From Fibrobacterales bacterium Fibro_02 (lineage in GTDB: Bacteria; Fibrobacterota; Fibrobacteria; Fibrobacterales; Fibrobacteraceae): a stretch of 64,000 bases of DNA. The first letter of the stretch is position 1. Every line of letters begins with the position of its first letter. The stretch spans positions 1 to 64,000 of the forward strand of contig LVAE01000061.1 of NCBI GenBank assembly GCA_001603905.1, given 5' to 3'. A model generated the notes under the pieces. The model did no database searches. It saw nothing but the letters and a program-made list of their open reading frames with translations, and was not told where the DNA came from. A program made the translations under genes and the position numbers. Shown here piece after piece: positions 27,698-37,150 of this stretch.

Positions 27698-28855
27698 CTA
27701 AAGTAGTTCAGAAACCAATTTGTCCATCGCGGCTTCGGATTCGGCGCTAAGCGTCGATTTTACCGTCACTACCGTTTCGGCAAGCGTCACGTTCTTGAGC
27801 GTGGCGAGGATTTCCGTCATCTTCTTCGCGGCCATCGGGGCCCAGGTGCCGTTTTCCACGACGCCCACCTTGCGGTTGCTGTAGTTCTTTGCCTTCAAGT
27901 GGTTCAGGAAGTCTTCCATCACCGGGAAAAGTCCCGCGTCATAAGTAGGAGCGGCCACCACCATACGGTCGTAGCGGAAGGCGTCTTCGATGACTTCGGC
28001 CATATCGCTGCGGGCAAGGTCAGAAACCACCACCTTCTCGACACCGGCGGCCTTGAGTTTTTCACCGAGCAACTCCGCGGCCTTCTTGGTTCCGCCGTAA
28101 ATTGAGGCATACGCCACGAGCACGCCCTTGTCTTCGGGAGCGTAGCTGCTCCAGGTGTTGTACTTATCGATGTAGTAGCCGAGGTTTTCGGTGAGCACCG
28201 GACCATGCAGCGGGCAAATTGTCTTGATGTCGAGCGTGGCAGCCTTCTTGAGCACCGCCTGCACCTGGTTGCCGTACTTGCCTACGATATTGAAGTAGTA
28301 ACGGCGGGCTTCGCATGCCCAGTCATCCGGGTCAGCATCGTACACGCCAAACTTACCGAACGCATCGGCAGCAAACAAGACCTTCTCGCTCTGTTCGTAG
28401 CTGAACAGGACTTCGGGCCAGTGCACCATCGGAGCACCGATGAACTGCAATGCGTGAGCACCGAGAGAAAGCGTATCGCCTTCCTTCACGGTCTGCTTTT
28501 TGACCGATTCGGGGAGCGCCATGAACTGCGGCAAGAGCGCGAAAGCCTTCGCAGACGCCACGAGCGTCGCCTCCGGGTACTTCGCCACGAAATCAGCGAT
28601 ACCGCCGGCGTGGTCCGGTTCCAAGTGGTGAATCACCAGGTAATCCGGCTTGCGGCCAGCGAGAGCAGCGTCCAGATTGGCAAGCCACTCGCCCACCTTG
28701 TGGGCATCCACCGTGTCCGTCACGGCAATCTTTTCGTCCACAATCACGTACGAATTGTACGCCATACCCTCGGGCACCACGTACTGGCCTTCAAACAAAT
28801 CCAAGTCGCGGTCATCGACTCCGATGTACTTGATATTTTCGCTAAAGTTCTTCAT
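27698..28855 (-). CDS. Flavodiiron protein (A-type flavoprotein)
   Basis: Flavodiiron proteins reduce oxygen or nitric oxide in anaerobes. The 385-aa product has an N-terminal metallo-beta-lactamase domain with iron ligands His77-x-Glu79-x-Asp81-His82 (HHLEPDHAGG) and a later His (PLHGPVLTEN), and a C-terminal flavodoxin domain from VLVAYASIYGGTKKAAELL to about residue 380. There is no rubredoxin extension, so an external electron donor is needed. ATG is preceded by AGGAG. This fits an oxygen-sensitive rumen organism; whether O2 or NO is the main substrate cannot be told. Confidence 0.95.
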   Translation of the reverse strand: MKNFSENIKYIGVDDRDLDLFEGQYVVPEGMAYNSYVIVDEKIAVTDTVDAHKVGEWLANLDAALAGRKPDYLVIHHLEPDHAGGIADFVAKYPEATLVASAKAFALLPQFMALPESVKKQTVKEGDTLSLGAHALQFIGAPMVHWPEVLFSYEQSEKVLFAADAFGKFGVYDADPDDWACEARRYYFNIVGKYGNQVQAVLKKAATLDIKTICPLHGPVLTENLGYYIDKYNTWSSYAPEDKGVLVAYASIYGGTKKAAELLGEKLKAAGVEKVVVSDLARSDMAEVIEDAFRYDRMVVAAPTYDAGLFPVMEDFLNHLKAKNYSNRKVGVVENGTWAPMAAKKMTEILATLKNVTLAETVVTVKSTLSAESEAAMDKLVSELL

Positions 28856-28908
28856 ATAGACTCCTAAAAAATTCGATAAGAATTTAACAATTTATCGAAC
28901 GTAAATTC

Positions 28909-29610
28909 CTAATCTTCCAAGAAATACTGCACGTTCGTCACAACGCGGACTTTCTTGATGTACGGCGTATTTTCGTCGCGGTCCTCAATGGAGAACACGC
29001 CCTGCGTGGCGGTCTTGATTTTACCGAGCTTGCTATCGGAATCCTTCGCAAACTTTTCGGCGGCAGTGCGTGCATTCTTTGTCGCCTCGTCAATCATGGC
29101 AGGCTTGATTTCATTGAGACCGTTAAAGCTATAGACGGTGCGGTACTGGTAATCGCTGCCGCTAAAGGCGATTCCATGTTTCAGGAGTTCCCCCTGTTTT
29201 TCCATGGTCTTACGAACAAGTTCTACATCGTTTGTCGCCACCGTTGCAACCACGGTTGCCACGTAGCGATAATTATGTTTGCCGCCACTGTAGAGTTCGC
29301 CGTCGGCATCGACAATGGCCGGGGTCGAGTAAGTAATATTTTCTTTTTTAACGCCGTTTTCGAGCAGGAACTTTTCAAGTATCTGCGACTTGGACTGTAG
29401 CGTTGCAGAAAGTTCGGCAAGATCGTTGCCCACTTCTTTATAAACGATCGGCCAGATCACGAAATCAGCCGGTACTTCGCGTTCAGCAAGGCCGCGCACG
29501 AACACCACGCGGTCACGTTCCTTGACATCAATTTGGGCGCGATAGAAAAATACACCCAGGCACAAAATGGCCACTGCCAGAATGAGAGCCTCTTTAACTC
29601 TTGATTGCAT
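28909..29610 (-). CDS. SIMPL-domain (DUF541) membrane-anchored protein
   Basis: The 233-aa protein has one N-terminal membrane helix (VKEALILAVAILCLGVFFY) and then a SIMPL/DUF541 domain, recognised by VRGLAEREVPADFVIWPIVYKE near residue 40 and a C-terminal PYIKKVRVVTNVQYFLED. It likely faces the periplasm. The start chosen, MQSRVKEAL, follows AGGAG by 6 nt; a TTG two codons earlier is less likely. The family is widespread and has no firm function. No operon partner is evident. Confidence 0.85.
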   Translation of the reverse strand: MQSRVKEALILAVAILCLGVFFYRAQIDVKERDRVVFVRGLAEREVPADFVIWPIVYKEVGNDLAELSATLQSKSQILEKFLLENGVKKENITYSTPAIVDADGELYSGGKHNYRYVATVVATVATNDVELVRKTMEKQGELLKHGIAFSGSDYQYRTVYSFNGLNEIKPAMIDEATKNARTAAEKFAKDSDSKLGKIKTATQGVFSIEDRDENTPYIKKVRVVTNVQYFLED

Positions 29611-29678
29611 AAACAACTCCTTTCTTTAAGTCAATATACAAAATTCTATATATTACCAATGTAAAAAAGGAGAACAAG

Positions 29679-30614
29679 ATGATTTGTCCTAAGTGCGGCA
29701 GAAAATACGAAGACGACATGCCCCAGTGCCTGTGGTGTGACGCACCCAACCCGAAAATAAACAAGGAAACGGAAGAAGTTTACGAAAGTTCGGAATTCTC
29801 CGAAACAGCAGAATCCGAAGATGACGGCAAGCCCCGCAAGGGAACGCTTATTTTCTGGATGAGCATCATTCTAGGAGAAGCGGGCGTACACTGCTTTATG
29901 AGCGGGAGAACCTTACGAGGATGGTTGTACCTCATTTTTGGCGGAGTTGCATTCGGCTTTTGGGTGGGAGCTTTAAGTCCCTTCGAAATATATTTCCCGG
30001 TTGCAGTACACTTCATCATGTACTTTACGTCCATTGCAGTCACCGTACTCACCTGTATTGACGCATGGAAAATCGCACACGGGAAATACACGAACACCAA
30101 AAAAGGCTTCAATTACACCAGAGCCAAGTGGATGACGGTCATCACCATTTTGAGCATCGTCTTCAGTGCGGCTTACACATCAATTAGCTTTGTCGGACAT
30201 GCCAAATCCGGATTCCTGAACATTGAATCCTACAACAAGGACTTGAGAGAAAAAAGCATCAAGAAAACAAGCAAAAGTGATAGCGAAAGCATCGCAGCTG
30301 TCATCGAAATTTATATGCTAAAGCAGGAACAATTCTTTAAATCGGAGAATAAACTCGGCCGCTTTAAAGAAATTGGCTTTGCAGATACGACAGCTTCCAT
30401 GTATTTCCAGATACAGGACCTGGGCGCAGGTATCGGCGTCACATACAAAAGCATGTTTGGTTGTTCCAGGAATTCAACGTGGCTTTACACGACTTCCATT
30501 CAAGACGGCAAGCTCACTTGGTACACCTCTGCTCCCCAAGACGAAAACTGCAAGGAAGCATTCCCAAAGCTTTACATCTTGACTCCGAATTCTGAATGCG
30601 TCAACCAGGAATAA
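29679..30614 (+). CDS. Zinc-ribbon, TM2-like and pilin-like fusion protein
   Basis: The 311-aa protein begins with a zinc ribbon (Cys3-x2-Cys6 and Cys17-x2-Cys20). Residues ~55-170 hold several hydrophobic spans around GEAGVHCFMSGRTLRGWLYL, a TM2-like pattern. The C-terminal ~110 residues (AVIEIYMLKQEQFFKSEN, GRFKEIGF, then two Cys in KSMFGCS and DENCKEAF) resemble the globular part of type IV pilins, which carry such A/E-rich helices and a C-terminal disulfide. The pilin likeness is an inference from pattern. It is followed by polA after 25 bp, but their expression may be separate. Confidence 0.6.
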   Translation: MICPKCGRKYEDDMPQCLWCDAPNPKINKETEEVYESSEFSETAESEDDGKPRKGTLIFWMSIILGEAGVHCFMSGRTLRGWLYLIFGGVAFGFWVGALSPFEIYFPVAVHFIMYFTSIAVTVLTCIDAWKIAHGKYTNTKKGFNYTRAKWMTVITILSIVFSAAYTSISFVGHAKSGFLNIESYNKDLREKSIKKTSKSDSESIAAVIEIYMLKQEQFFKSENKLGRFKEIGFADTTASMYFQIQDLGAGIGVTYKSMFGCSRNSTWLYTTSIQDGKLTWYTSAPQDENCKEAFPKLYILTPNSECVNQE

Positions 30615-30639
30615 CGGGTTAAATTTCTACATTCAAAGC

Positions 30640-33510
30640 ATGCCTGAAAAGACTTTACTTTTGCTTGACTCCTACGCGCTTGCGTTCCGCATGTTTTACG
30701 CCTATTCGCAGAACCCGCTGAAAAACAGCCAGGGCGAAGAGGTTTCGATGATGCACGGTTACTGGGGTGCGGTACTCCGCATTTTGGCCAAGCACAACCC
30801 GACGCATTTCGCGATTGCGCGCGACGTGGCGCACACCAAAACTTTCAGGCACGAACTTTACCCGGACTACAAGGCGAATCGTGGACCCATGCCCGAAGAG
30901 ATGGCGGCGCAGATGCCGCTGCTGGGCGAAAGCCTTGAGGCCAGCGGAATCCCTCTCTTGTCGGAACCGGGCTACGAAGCGGACGATGTGATGGCGAGTA
31001 CCGCCATGGCCGCTGTGGAAGCGGGCTTTGACCACGTGGTGATTCTCAGTAAAGACAAGGACATGTCGCAGATTGTAAGCGACAAGATTCATCTTTTCCA
31101 CCTGACGAAGGGTGCCGACGGTATTGACTTTGGCCCAGAACAGGTGCTCGAAAAATACGGGCTCCCACCGGAAAAAATCCGCGACTACCTGGCGCTCATG
31201 GGTGATGCGAGCGACAACGTTCCAGGCGTGCCGAAGGTAGGCCCCAAGACGGCAATCCAGTTGCTGAACGACTTCGGCGACATGGACAACCTTTATGCGA
31301 ACCTGGATAAAGTGACCAAGAAAGGTTTGCACGACAATCTGGAAAACAACCGCGAAAAGGCATTCCTCAGCCGCGAACTGGTGACGCTCCAGACCAAACG
31401 AGCCTTCAGCGGAAATTTAGACGCGCTTGAATATAACGGCCTGCACGTGGATACCTTGGCGCAGATGTTCAAGGACCACGAAATCAACAGTCTGCTTCGC
31501 CTGCTGGAGAAAGTTCCGAGTAAGGCGGGATTCGTGCGGGAAGGTTCTGATGGCGTGGAAGGCGTCGATAATTCAACGGACGCAGAAGTGGAACGCGCAG
31601 ATTTTGCAGTCGATGTTCCGCCGCCGTACATTTGCGTCGACACTGACGAAATCTTTGAGCAGATGAAGGCGGAATTTGCCGCATCGTCGCTCATTGGTGT
31701 GGATACCGAAACCGACGGCCTTGACCCGATGCAGTGCAACCTGGTAGGGCTTTGCCTGGCCGCTGCCGACAACGATGGCAAAGTAAACAAGGGTTACTAC
31801 ATTCCGCTTGGACATTCCGACGAAATCGGATTCCCGCTGCCGACAGGCCCGAAAGGCAACTTTGACTTGAACAAAGTAAAGGCATGGTTCAAGGAATTTT
31901 TCGCCAACAATGCACCTGTCGCTGAAAATGATGACACCGAGGGCGCGGCTTCAAAACGCGCATTCGTTTTCCATAACGCAAAATTTGACTTGCACGTTCT
32001 CGCACGCGCCTTCAAGATTTCGCAATCCGTTATCGACAGCGCGAACCTCATCGACACGCTGATTGCAGCCTGGATGCTTTCGCCGGGGCAATCCGGCCTC
32101 GGGCTCGACAACCAGGTGATGCAGCGCCTGCAGCACGAGATGATTCCCATCGAGAACCTCATCGGACGCGGCAAGAACCAGATTACGTTTAACCGCGCGC
32201 CAATCAAGGAAGCCACCGAATACGGCGCCGAAGATGCCGTCTACACGCTTCGTCTGTGGGAACCGCTCAAGAAGGAACTTGAAAAGCTCGACTATGTGAA
32301 GTATTTCTTCGAGCAAGAAATGCCGCTGCTAAAGGTACTTTACCAGATGGAATCCGTGGGTGTGGCGATTGATGTTCCGGCCCTTAAGACATTGGAACAG
32401 GAACTGCAACGCCGCATCGAAAATCTTGAAAAAGAAATCTGCGACATGGCGGGCGTCGAATTCAACATTGGCTCGCCCAAGCAGCTGGGCGATGTGCTTT
32501 TTGACACACTCGGACTCCCCGAAATAAAGAAGCGCAGCACCGACGCAGTCGTTCTCGAAGAGCTCAGCTACAAGGCTCCGCATCCGATTGTTTTCGCCGT
32601 CATTGAATACCGCGAACTCAAGAAAATGCAAAGCACCTACATCACGGTGCTCCCGACACTGGTAAATCCGGATACCAAGCGCATCCACACGAGCTTTATC
32701 CAGTGGGGTACGGCAACGGGTCGCCTCTCCAGCCGCGATCCGAACCTGCAGAACATTCCTGTGCGTAGCGACTTGGGTAAAAAGATTCGCGCCGCATTCG
32801 TGCCACAGAGCAAGGATAACGTGATTCTTGCAGTGGACTACTCGCAGATTGAACTCAGAATGCTTGCCCACTTGAGCGGAGACGAAGCGCTCATCGAAAG
32901 CTACAAGGAAGGCATCGATATTCACGCCCGCACCGCCGCCGCGATTTACGGGGTTGGCCTAGACGCCGTCACGAGCGATATGCGCCGCGATGCCAAGGTG
33001 GTGAATTTCGGCGTACTCTACGGCATGACCGCCTTCCGCTTGAGCCGCGACTTGAAAATTCCGATGTCACAGGCAAAGGACTTTATCACCGGCTACTTTG
33101 ACATGTATCAAGGCGTGCAGCAATACATCGAAGACATCAAGGCTGCCGCCCACCGCGACGGTTACGTGGAAACGCTTTCGGGCCGCCGCCGCTATATCGC
33201 AGGCATCGATTCTAGCGACCGCATGGAATCGCAGATGGCCGAGCGAATGGCAGTGAATACGCCCGTCCAGGGCTCTGCAGCCGACCTCATCAAGATTGCG
33301 ATGATCCGCATCCAAAAGCGAATCAACGAAGAGCATCTCCCGCTCAAGATGATGCTGCAGGTGCACGACGAACTCGTATTTGAATGCCCCCGCGACCAGG
33401 TGGAAGCGATGGCCCAGATGGTGAAGGCCGAAATGGAAGGCGCCATGCAGCTCAAGGTCCCGCTTGTCGCAAGTGTCGGCTTCGGCGAGAACTGGCTAGT
33501 AGCACATTAA
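30640..33510 (+). CDS. polA: DNA polymerase I
   Basis: PolA fills gaps and removes RNA primers. The 956-aa protein has the 5'-3' exonuclease domain (LLLDSYALAFRMFYAY; GDASDNVPGVPKVGPKTA), a 3'-5' exonuclease domain in which the DxE motif is intact (GVDTETDGLDP and FHNAKFDLHVL), and the polymerase domain with motif A DYSQIELRMLAHLSGD, motif B RRDAKVVNFGVLYG and motif C QVHDELVFE. Proofreading therefore seems functional. The 3' end is followed at once by REP-like repeats. Confidence 0.97.
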   Translation: MPEKTLLLLDSYALAFRMFYAYSQNPLKNSQGEEVSMMHGYWGAVLRILAKHNPTHFAIARDVAHTKTFRHELYPDYKANRGPMPEEMAAQMPLLGESLEASGIPLLSEPGYEADDVMASTAMAAVEAGFDHVVILSKDKDMSQIVSDKIHLFHLTKGADGIDFGPEQVLEKYGLPPEKIRDYLALMGDASDNVPGVPKVGPKTAIQLLNDFGDMDNLYANLDKVTKKGLHDNLENNREKAFLSRELVTLQTKRAFSGNLDALEYNGLHVDTLAQMFKDHEINSLLRLLEKVPSKAGFVREGSDGVEGVDNSTDAEVERADFAVDVPPPYICVDTDEIFEQMKAEFAASSLIGVDTETDGLDPMQCNLVGLCLAAADNDGKVNKGYYIPLGHSDEIGFPLPTGPKGNFDLNKVKAWFKEFFANNAPVAENDDTEGAASKRAFVFHNAKFDLHVLARAFKISQSVIDSANLIDTLIAAWMLSPGQSGLGLDNQVMQRLQHEMIPIENLIGRGKNQITFNRAPIKEATEYGAEDAVYTLRLWEPLKKELEKLDYVKYFFEQEMPLLKVLYQMESVGVAIDVPALKTLEQELQRRIENLEKEICDMAGVEFNIGSPKQLGDVLFDTLGLPEIKKRSTDAVVLEELSYKAPHPIVFAVIEYRELKKMQSTYITVLPTLVNPDTKRIHTSFIQWGTATGRLSSRDPNLQNIPVRSDLGKKIRAAFVPQSKDNVILAVDYSQIELRMLAHLSGDEALIESYKEGIDIHARTAAAIYGVGLDAVTSDMRRDAKVVNFGVLYGMTAFRLSRDLKIPMSQAKDFITGYFDMYQGVQQYIEDIKAAAHRDGYVETLSGRRRYIAGIDSSDRMESQMAERMAVNTPVQGSAADLIKIAMIRIQKRINEEHLPLKMMLQVHDELVFECPRDQVEAMAQMVKAEMEGAMQLKVPLVASVGFGENWLVAH

Positions 33511-33662
33511 GCGACCGCTCGTGCCTAATCATACTAAGTACTTACCCGAAGCACTCGCTCTCGCCGACACGACTCGTTAATACGAGTCGCTTTCGGCTCA
33601 CGAAGCAACCGCTCGTGCCCAATCTTACTAAGTACGGTCTCTAAGCACTCGCGCTCACTTTT
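33508..33662. repeat. Dispersed palindromic repeat after polA
   Basis: Two partial units start ACCGCTCGTGCC(T/C)AATC, with TACTAAGTAC and GCACTCGC(T/G)CTC segments, and a hairpin ACGACTCGT-TAAT-ACGAGTCG. This is the reverse orientation of the copies at 12972 and 49240, and the same orientation as 24722. Confidence 0.7.
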
Positions 33663-33677
33663 CTATCTTTACCCCGT

Positions 33678-36092
33678 ATGGAAAAGAAGCACCCCCTTTA
33701 TTTTACGATTCACGGTCATTTTTACCAGCCGCCGCGCGAAAATCCCTGGACAGGCGTCATCGAAAACCAGCCCAGCGCACGCCCGTTTCACGACTGGAAT
33801 GACCGCATTGCTAGCCAGTGTTACAGTCCCAATTCTGCAAGCCGTATTCTTTCGCCGAACGGACGCATTGTCGATATTGTCAACAACTATGACTTTATGA
33901 GTTTCAACATGGGTCCGACCCTGATGGGATGGATTCGCACGAACACTCCGGATACCTACAGGCGAATTCAAGAAGCGGACAAGCGAAGTGCCGAGCGACT
34001 GAAAGGCCACGGCAACGCAATCGCCCAGGTCTACAACCACATCATCATGCCGCTCGCCTCGCAAGAGGACAAGAAGACTCAAATCCGTTGGGGCATCGAA
34101 GACTTCAAATTCCACTTCGGACGCATGCCCGAAGCCATGTGGCTCGCCGAAACCGCCATCAACTTCGAAACGGTGGTGGAACTCATCAAGGCGGGGATCA
34201 AGTTCACCATCCTTTCGCCGACACAGGCCGACAAGTTCCGCAAATTTGGCGACTCTCAGTGGACCGGTTGCAGCAACACCGACATCGACACGACTCGCCC
34301 TTACCGTATCTACCCGCGCAACAAGGACGGCGTTCTCGTTTGCGACGGCTACCTGGACGTATTCTTCTATAACCCGTGGCTTTCTTCGGCTGTGGGCTTT
34401 GAACACCTACTGCGCAGCGCAGAAACATTCGGTAACCGCATCAAGGACGCCTGGGACGAAAACCGCACAGATCCGCAGCTGGTCAGCATCGGTACCGATG
34501 GCGAAAGCTACGGTCACCACGAACCGTTCGGCGACATGTGCGCCGCCTGGCTCTACAACCACTACGCCCCCGACCACAACATGGTACCGGTAAACTACGG
34601 CTGGTTCCTGGAAGAGTTCCCGCCCCAGCACGAAGTGATGCTCAAGAACTTCTACAGCGAAGGCTGCGCCTGGAGCTGTGCCCACGGCGTTGGCCGCTGG
34701 TACCGCGATTGCGGCTGCTCGACTGGCGGTGGGCCAGGTTGGAACCAGAAATGGCGCGGTCCGCTCCGCGATGCCTTCAACCACTTGAAGAAACTCGCCG
34801 ACGATATTTTCGTCCGCGAATTTGAAAAGATATCCGACGTAGACCCGTGGGAAGCTCGCAACAACTTTGTCGAAGTCCTGGTCGCCCCCGAAGACGAATC
34901 GCGCGTCCAGGCGTTCCTCGCCAAGACGGTCAAAAATCCGAACGACACAGACATGTGCGCGAAAGCCATCCGTCTTCTTGAAATCCAGAAGTTCTGCCTG
35001 TTCAGCTTCACGAGCTGCGGCTGGTTTTTCAACGATATCGAAGGTCTGGAACCGGTGCAGAACATGCGCTACGCCCTGCGTGCCATGGAACTTTTGGAAC
35101 CGTTCCTGCCCTATGGTCACCACATCAAGAATGAAGTCATCAGCATTCTCGCCCGCGCCACAAGTAACGAACACAAGTGGAACGGTGCCGAAGTGTTTAC
35201 GAACTATGCCGAAGAAAAAGTTCCGGTGGTCGTGAAGGAAATGGCCGAACAGGCCGCCATGTTCCACCTGAACTTGGAAGACGATTCCGAAAAGAACAAG
35301 AAGATTGTCGCTACGAAGATTGCTTCGCGCAGGCGCCAGACACTCGTTCGCACGGAATATTTCGACAAGTACATCAACGAACGCCGCATTTCGACGGTAC
35401 TTGCCATCACCGACATGCTCGGCCGCATCAACCTGGTCGTCGCCGATGGCGAAAACGAACAGAACGGGCTTAAGTTTGTTGAAAATCCGAACATGAGCAC
35501 GCAGGAACTGCAGGCGCTCTACCCCACCGCCTATGTGGTTCGCATGCGCAACCTGATGAGCGACTCCATCAAGCGCATCAACCAGATTTCGACTAAGAAG
35601 TACCTGAACGAAATTACGGAATCGTTCTCGAACTTCGCCCTTTCTCACGGGCTTTCGATCGACAGTCTGGCCGACCTCGACCATACCCTGCCGGACACCA
35701 TGCGCAAGATTCTTTCGCTCGAAATCAACTCCAAGATTCACCACCTGGCACTCGAATACATGGAAAACGACGACCAGAAGGTTTTCGACGAAATCAAGGA
35801 TTTGATTGAGGAAGCGAACGCCCTGCATACGCATTATTCCTTTGGCGGAACAGGCCGTATGTTCCATGCAAAGCTCATCAAGCTGATCGACTCCGTATTC
35901 GAAAGCTTCGATACGAACGCCGTTCATCACATCACGGGACTTATCACGGTTGCCGACTGGCTCAAGCTCGAAATCGACAAGACCACTCTCGAAAACAAGG
36001 TGTTCCCCGCTTACCAAGAATACGTGAAATACCCGACCAGCAAGATTTCGGCACTCAAGCCGATGTTCAGCTGGTTGAATTTCGAGGTTTAA
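33678..36092 (+). CDS. GH57 / DUF3536 family protein
   Basis: The 804-aa protein begins with PLYFTIHGHFYQPPRENPWT, followed by SFNMGPTLMGWI and GTDGESYGHHEPFGDMCAAW, which are typical of the GH57-like proteins with a DUF3536 C-terminal half. GH57 enzymes act on alpha-glucans such as glycogen. There is no signal peptide, so it is probably cytoplasmic, fitting glycogen or malto-oligosaccharide metabolism. Catalytic activity of this subfamily is not established. The next gene, hpt, follows 14 bp later. Confidence 0.85.
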   Translation: MEKKHPLYFTIHGHFYQPPRENPWTGVIENQPSARPFHDWNDRIASQCYSPNSASRILSPNGRIVDIVNNYDFMSFNMGPTLMGWIRTNTPDTYRRIQEADKRSAERLKGHGNAIAQVYNHIIMPLASQEDKKTQIRWGIEDFKFHFGRMPEAMWLAETAINFETVVELIKAGIKFTILSPTQADKFRKFGDSQWTGCSNTDIDTTRPYRIYPRNKDGVLVCDGYLDVFFYNPWLSSAVGFEHLLRSAETFGNRIKDAWDENRTDPQLVSIGTDGESYGHHEPFGDMCAAWLYNHYAPDHNMVPVNYGWFLEEFPPQHEVMLKNFYSEGCAWSCAHGVGRWYRDCGCSTGGGPGWNQKWRGPLRDAFNHLKKLADDIFVREFEKISDVDPWEARNNFVEVLVAPEDESRVQAFLAKTVKNPNDTDMCAKAIRLLEIQKFCLFSFTSCGWFFNDIEGLEPVQNMRYALRAMELLEPFLPYGHHIKNEVISILARATSNEHKWNGAEVFTNYAEEKVPVVVKEMAEQAAMFHLNLEDDSEKNKKIVATKIASRRRQTLVRTEYFDKYINERRISTVLAITDMLGRINLVVADGENEQNGLKFVENPNMSTQELQALYPTAYVVRMRNLMSDSIKRINQISTKKYLNEITESFSNFALSHGLSIDSLADLDHTLPDTMRKILSLEINSKIHHLALEYMENDDQKVFDEIKDLIEEANALHTHYSFGGTGRMFHAKLIKLIDSVFESFDTNAVHHITGLITVADWLKLEIDKTTLENKVFPAYQEYVKYPTSKISALKPMFSWLNFEV

Positions 36093-36106
36093 CCACCGAG
36101 GTCAAT

Positions 36107-36652
36107 ATGTACAGGATGTCAGAAAAACCGCTCATTCCCGCAGACAAGATTCGCGAACGCGTCACAACGCTCGCTCGTGAAATTGCCGACGCCTATGACT
36201 ACGACATCCTGCTTTCGGCCCTTACCGGAGCTTACATGTTCACTGCCGACTTGAGCCGTGAACTTGCAAATGCTCAAGGAGCGAAAGCCACCCATAAGCG
36301 AATCGCCTTCATCAAGGCGTCAAGCTATGGTGATTCCACCGAATCCAGCGGCAAGCTCCAAGTGCAGGGCCTTGAAAGGATCCCCCTTCAGGGCAAAAAA
36401 GTCCTGATGGTCGACGACATCGCCGATACAGGAACTACACTTCTCGGCCTCACGGATATGCTCAATGAGGCCGGGGCCAAGGAAGTCCGCACCTGCGTGC
36501 TATTGAACAAGCAGGAACGGCGCGAAGTTGAAATCAAGGCCGACTTCGTGGGTTTTGATATTGCAAACGAATTCGTGGTCGGATACGGACTCGATTACGC
36601 AAACGAGTACCGCACCCTTCCCGAAATATGGACGCTACAGGAGGCTGACTAA
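36107..36652 (+). CDS. hpt: Hypoxanthine/xanthine phosphoribosyltransferase-like protein
   Basis: The 181-aa protein has the PRPP-binding signature VLMVDDIADTGTTL and the flexible-loop region KASSYGDSTESSGKLQVQ characteristic of hypoxanthine phosphoribosyltransferases in purine salvage. GAGG lies 5 nt before the ATG. It is followed with no gap by the unknown gene at 36653 (stop TAA then ATG) and by cysE, so an operon of three is likely. Purine specificity is inferred from family. Confidence 0.85.
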   Translation: MYRMSEKPLIPADKIRERVTTLAREIADAYDYDILLSALTGAYMFTADLSRELANAQGAKATHKRIAFIKASSYGDSTESSGKLQVQGLERIPLQGKKVLMVDDIADTGTTLLGLTDMLNEAGAKEVRTCVLLNKQERREVEIKADFVGFDIANEFVVGYGLDYANEYRTLPEIWTLQEAD

Positions 36653-37150
36653 ATGGCGAACAACGATTTTGATGACGTCCGGCTCCATGCCACTCAAACA
36701 TTCGAAGCGGTTGAACGCAGCTACAACAAGATTGGTCGCGGCAAGCGTTTCTTGATTAACTTGGCCGTATGCCTGTTGTTCTTTATGGCCGGTTTCATTA
36801 CATGCAACGTAGTCAACAGCGTTCCAAGCGAAGGCGTCATCGAACGTGTCGCCGCCCAGCCGGATATGCCGAACAAGTGCAAGTACCGCTACGACCGCGC
36901 CATGGAATACGCCATTATGCACGAATGCGTTTTCGGGAAAGGCACCCCCAGCAACGAAAAGACGCTGATCCAGCGCGTCAACTACTGTACCTGCGCCCTC
37001 GAAAGCGTTCAGAAGAAAAAGCCCTACCAGAAAATGTTCGAAAATAACCTCGTCGATTTTACCTTCAAAATCCGCGAAGAGAATCTCTGCAAAGAAAACA
37101 AAGTGATTCCCACCCTAGACGACGAGGAAGAAGACAAGGATAAAAAATGA
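36653..37150 (+). CDS. Unknown single-span membrane protein
   Basis: The 165-aa protein has a short charged N-terminus, a membrane helix (FLINLAVCLLFFMAGFITCNVV) at residues ~36-58, a soluble domain with Cys residues in pairs (NKCKYRYD...HECVFGKG, NYCTCALES, ENLCKEN) and a very acidic Lys/Asp/Glu tail. Type II topology with the domain outside is likely; the Cys residues could form disulfides. The gene is contiguous with hpt (0 nt) and overlaps cysE by 4 nt (ATGA). No family is recognised and nothing suggests a link to either neighbour's pathway beyond co-expression. Confidence 0.75.
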   Translation: MANNDFDDVRLHATQTFEAVERSYNKIGRGKRFLINLAVCLLFFMAGFITCNVVNSVPSEGVIERVAAQPDMPNKCKYRYDRAMEYAIMHECVFGKGTPSNEKTLIQRVNYCTCALESVQKKKPYQKMFENNLVDFTFKIREENLCKENKVIPTLDDEEEDKDKK

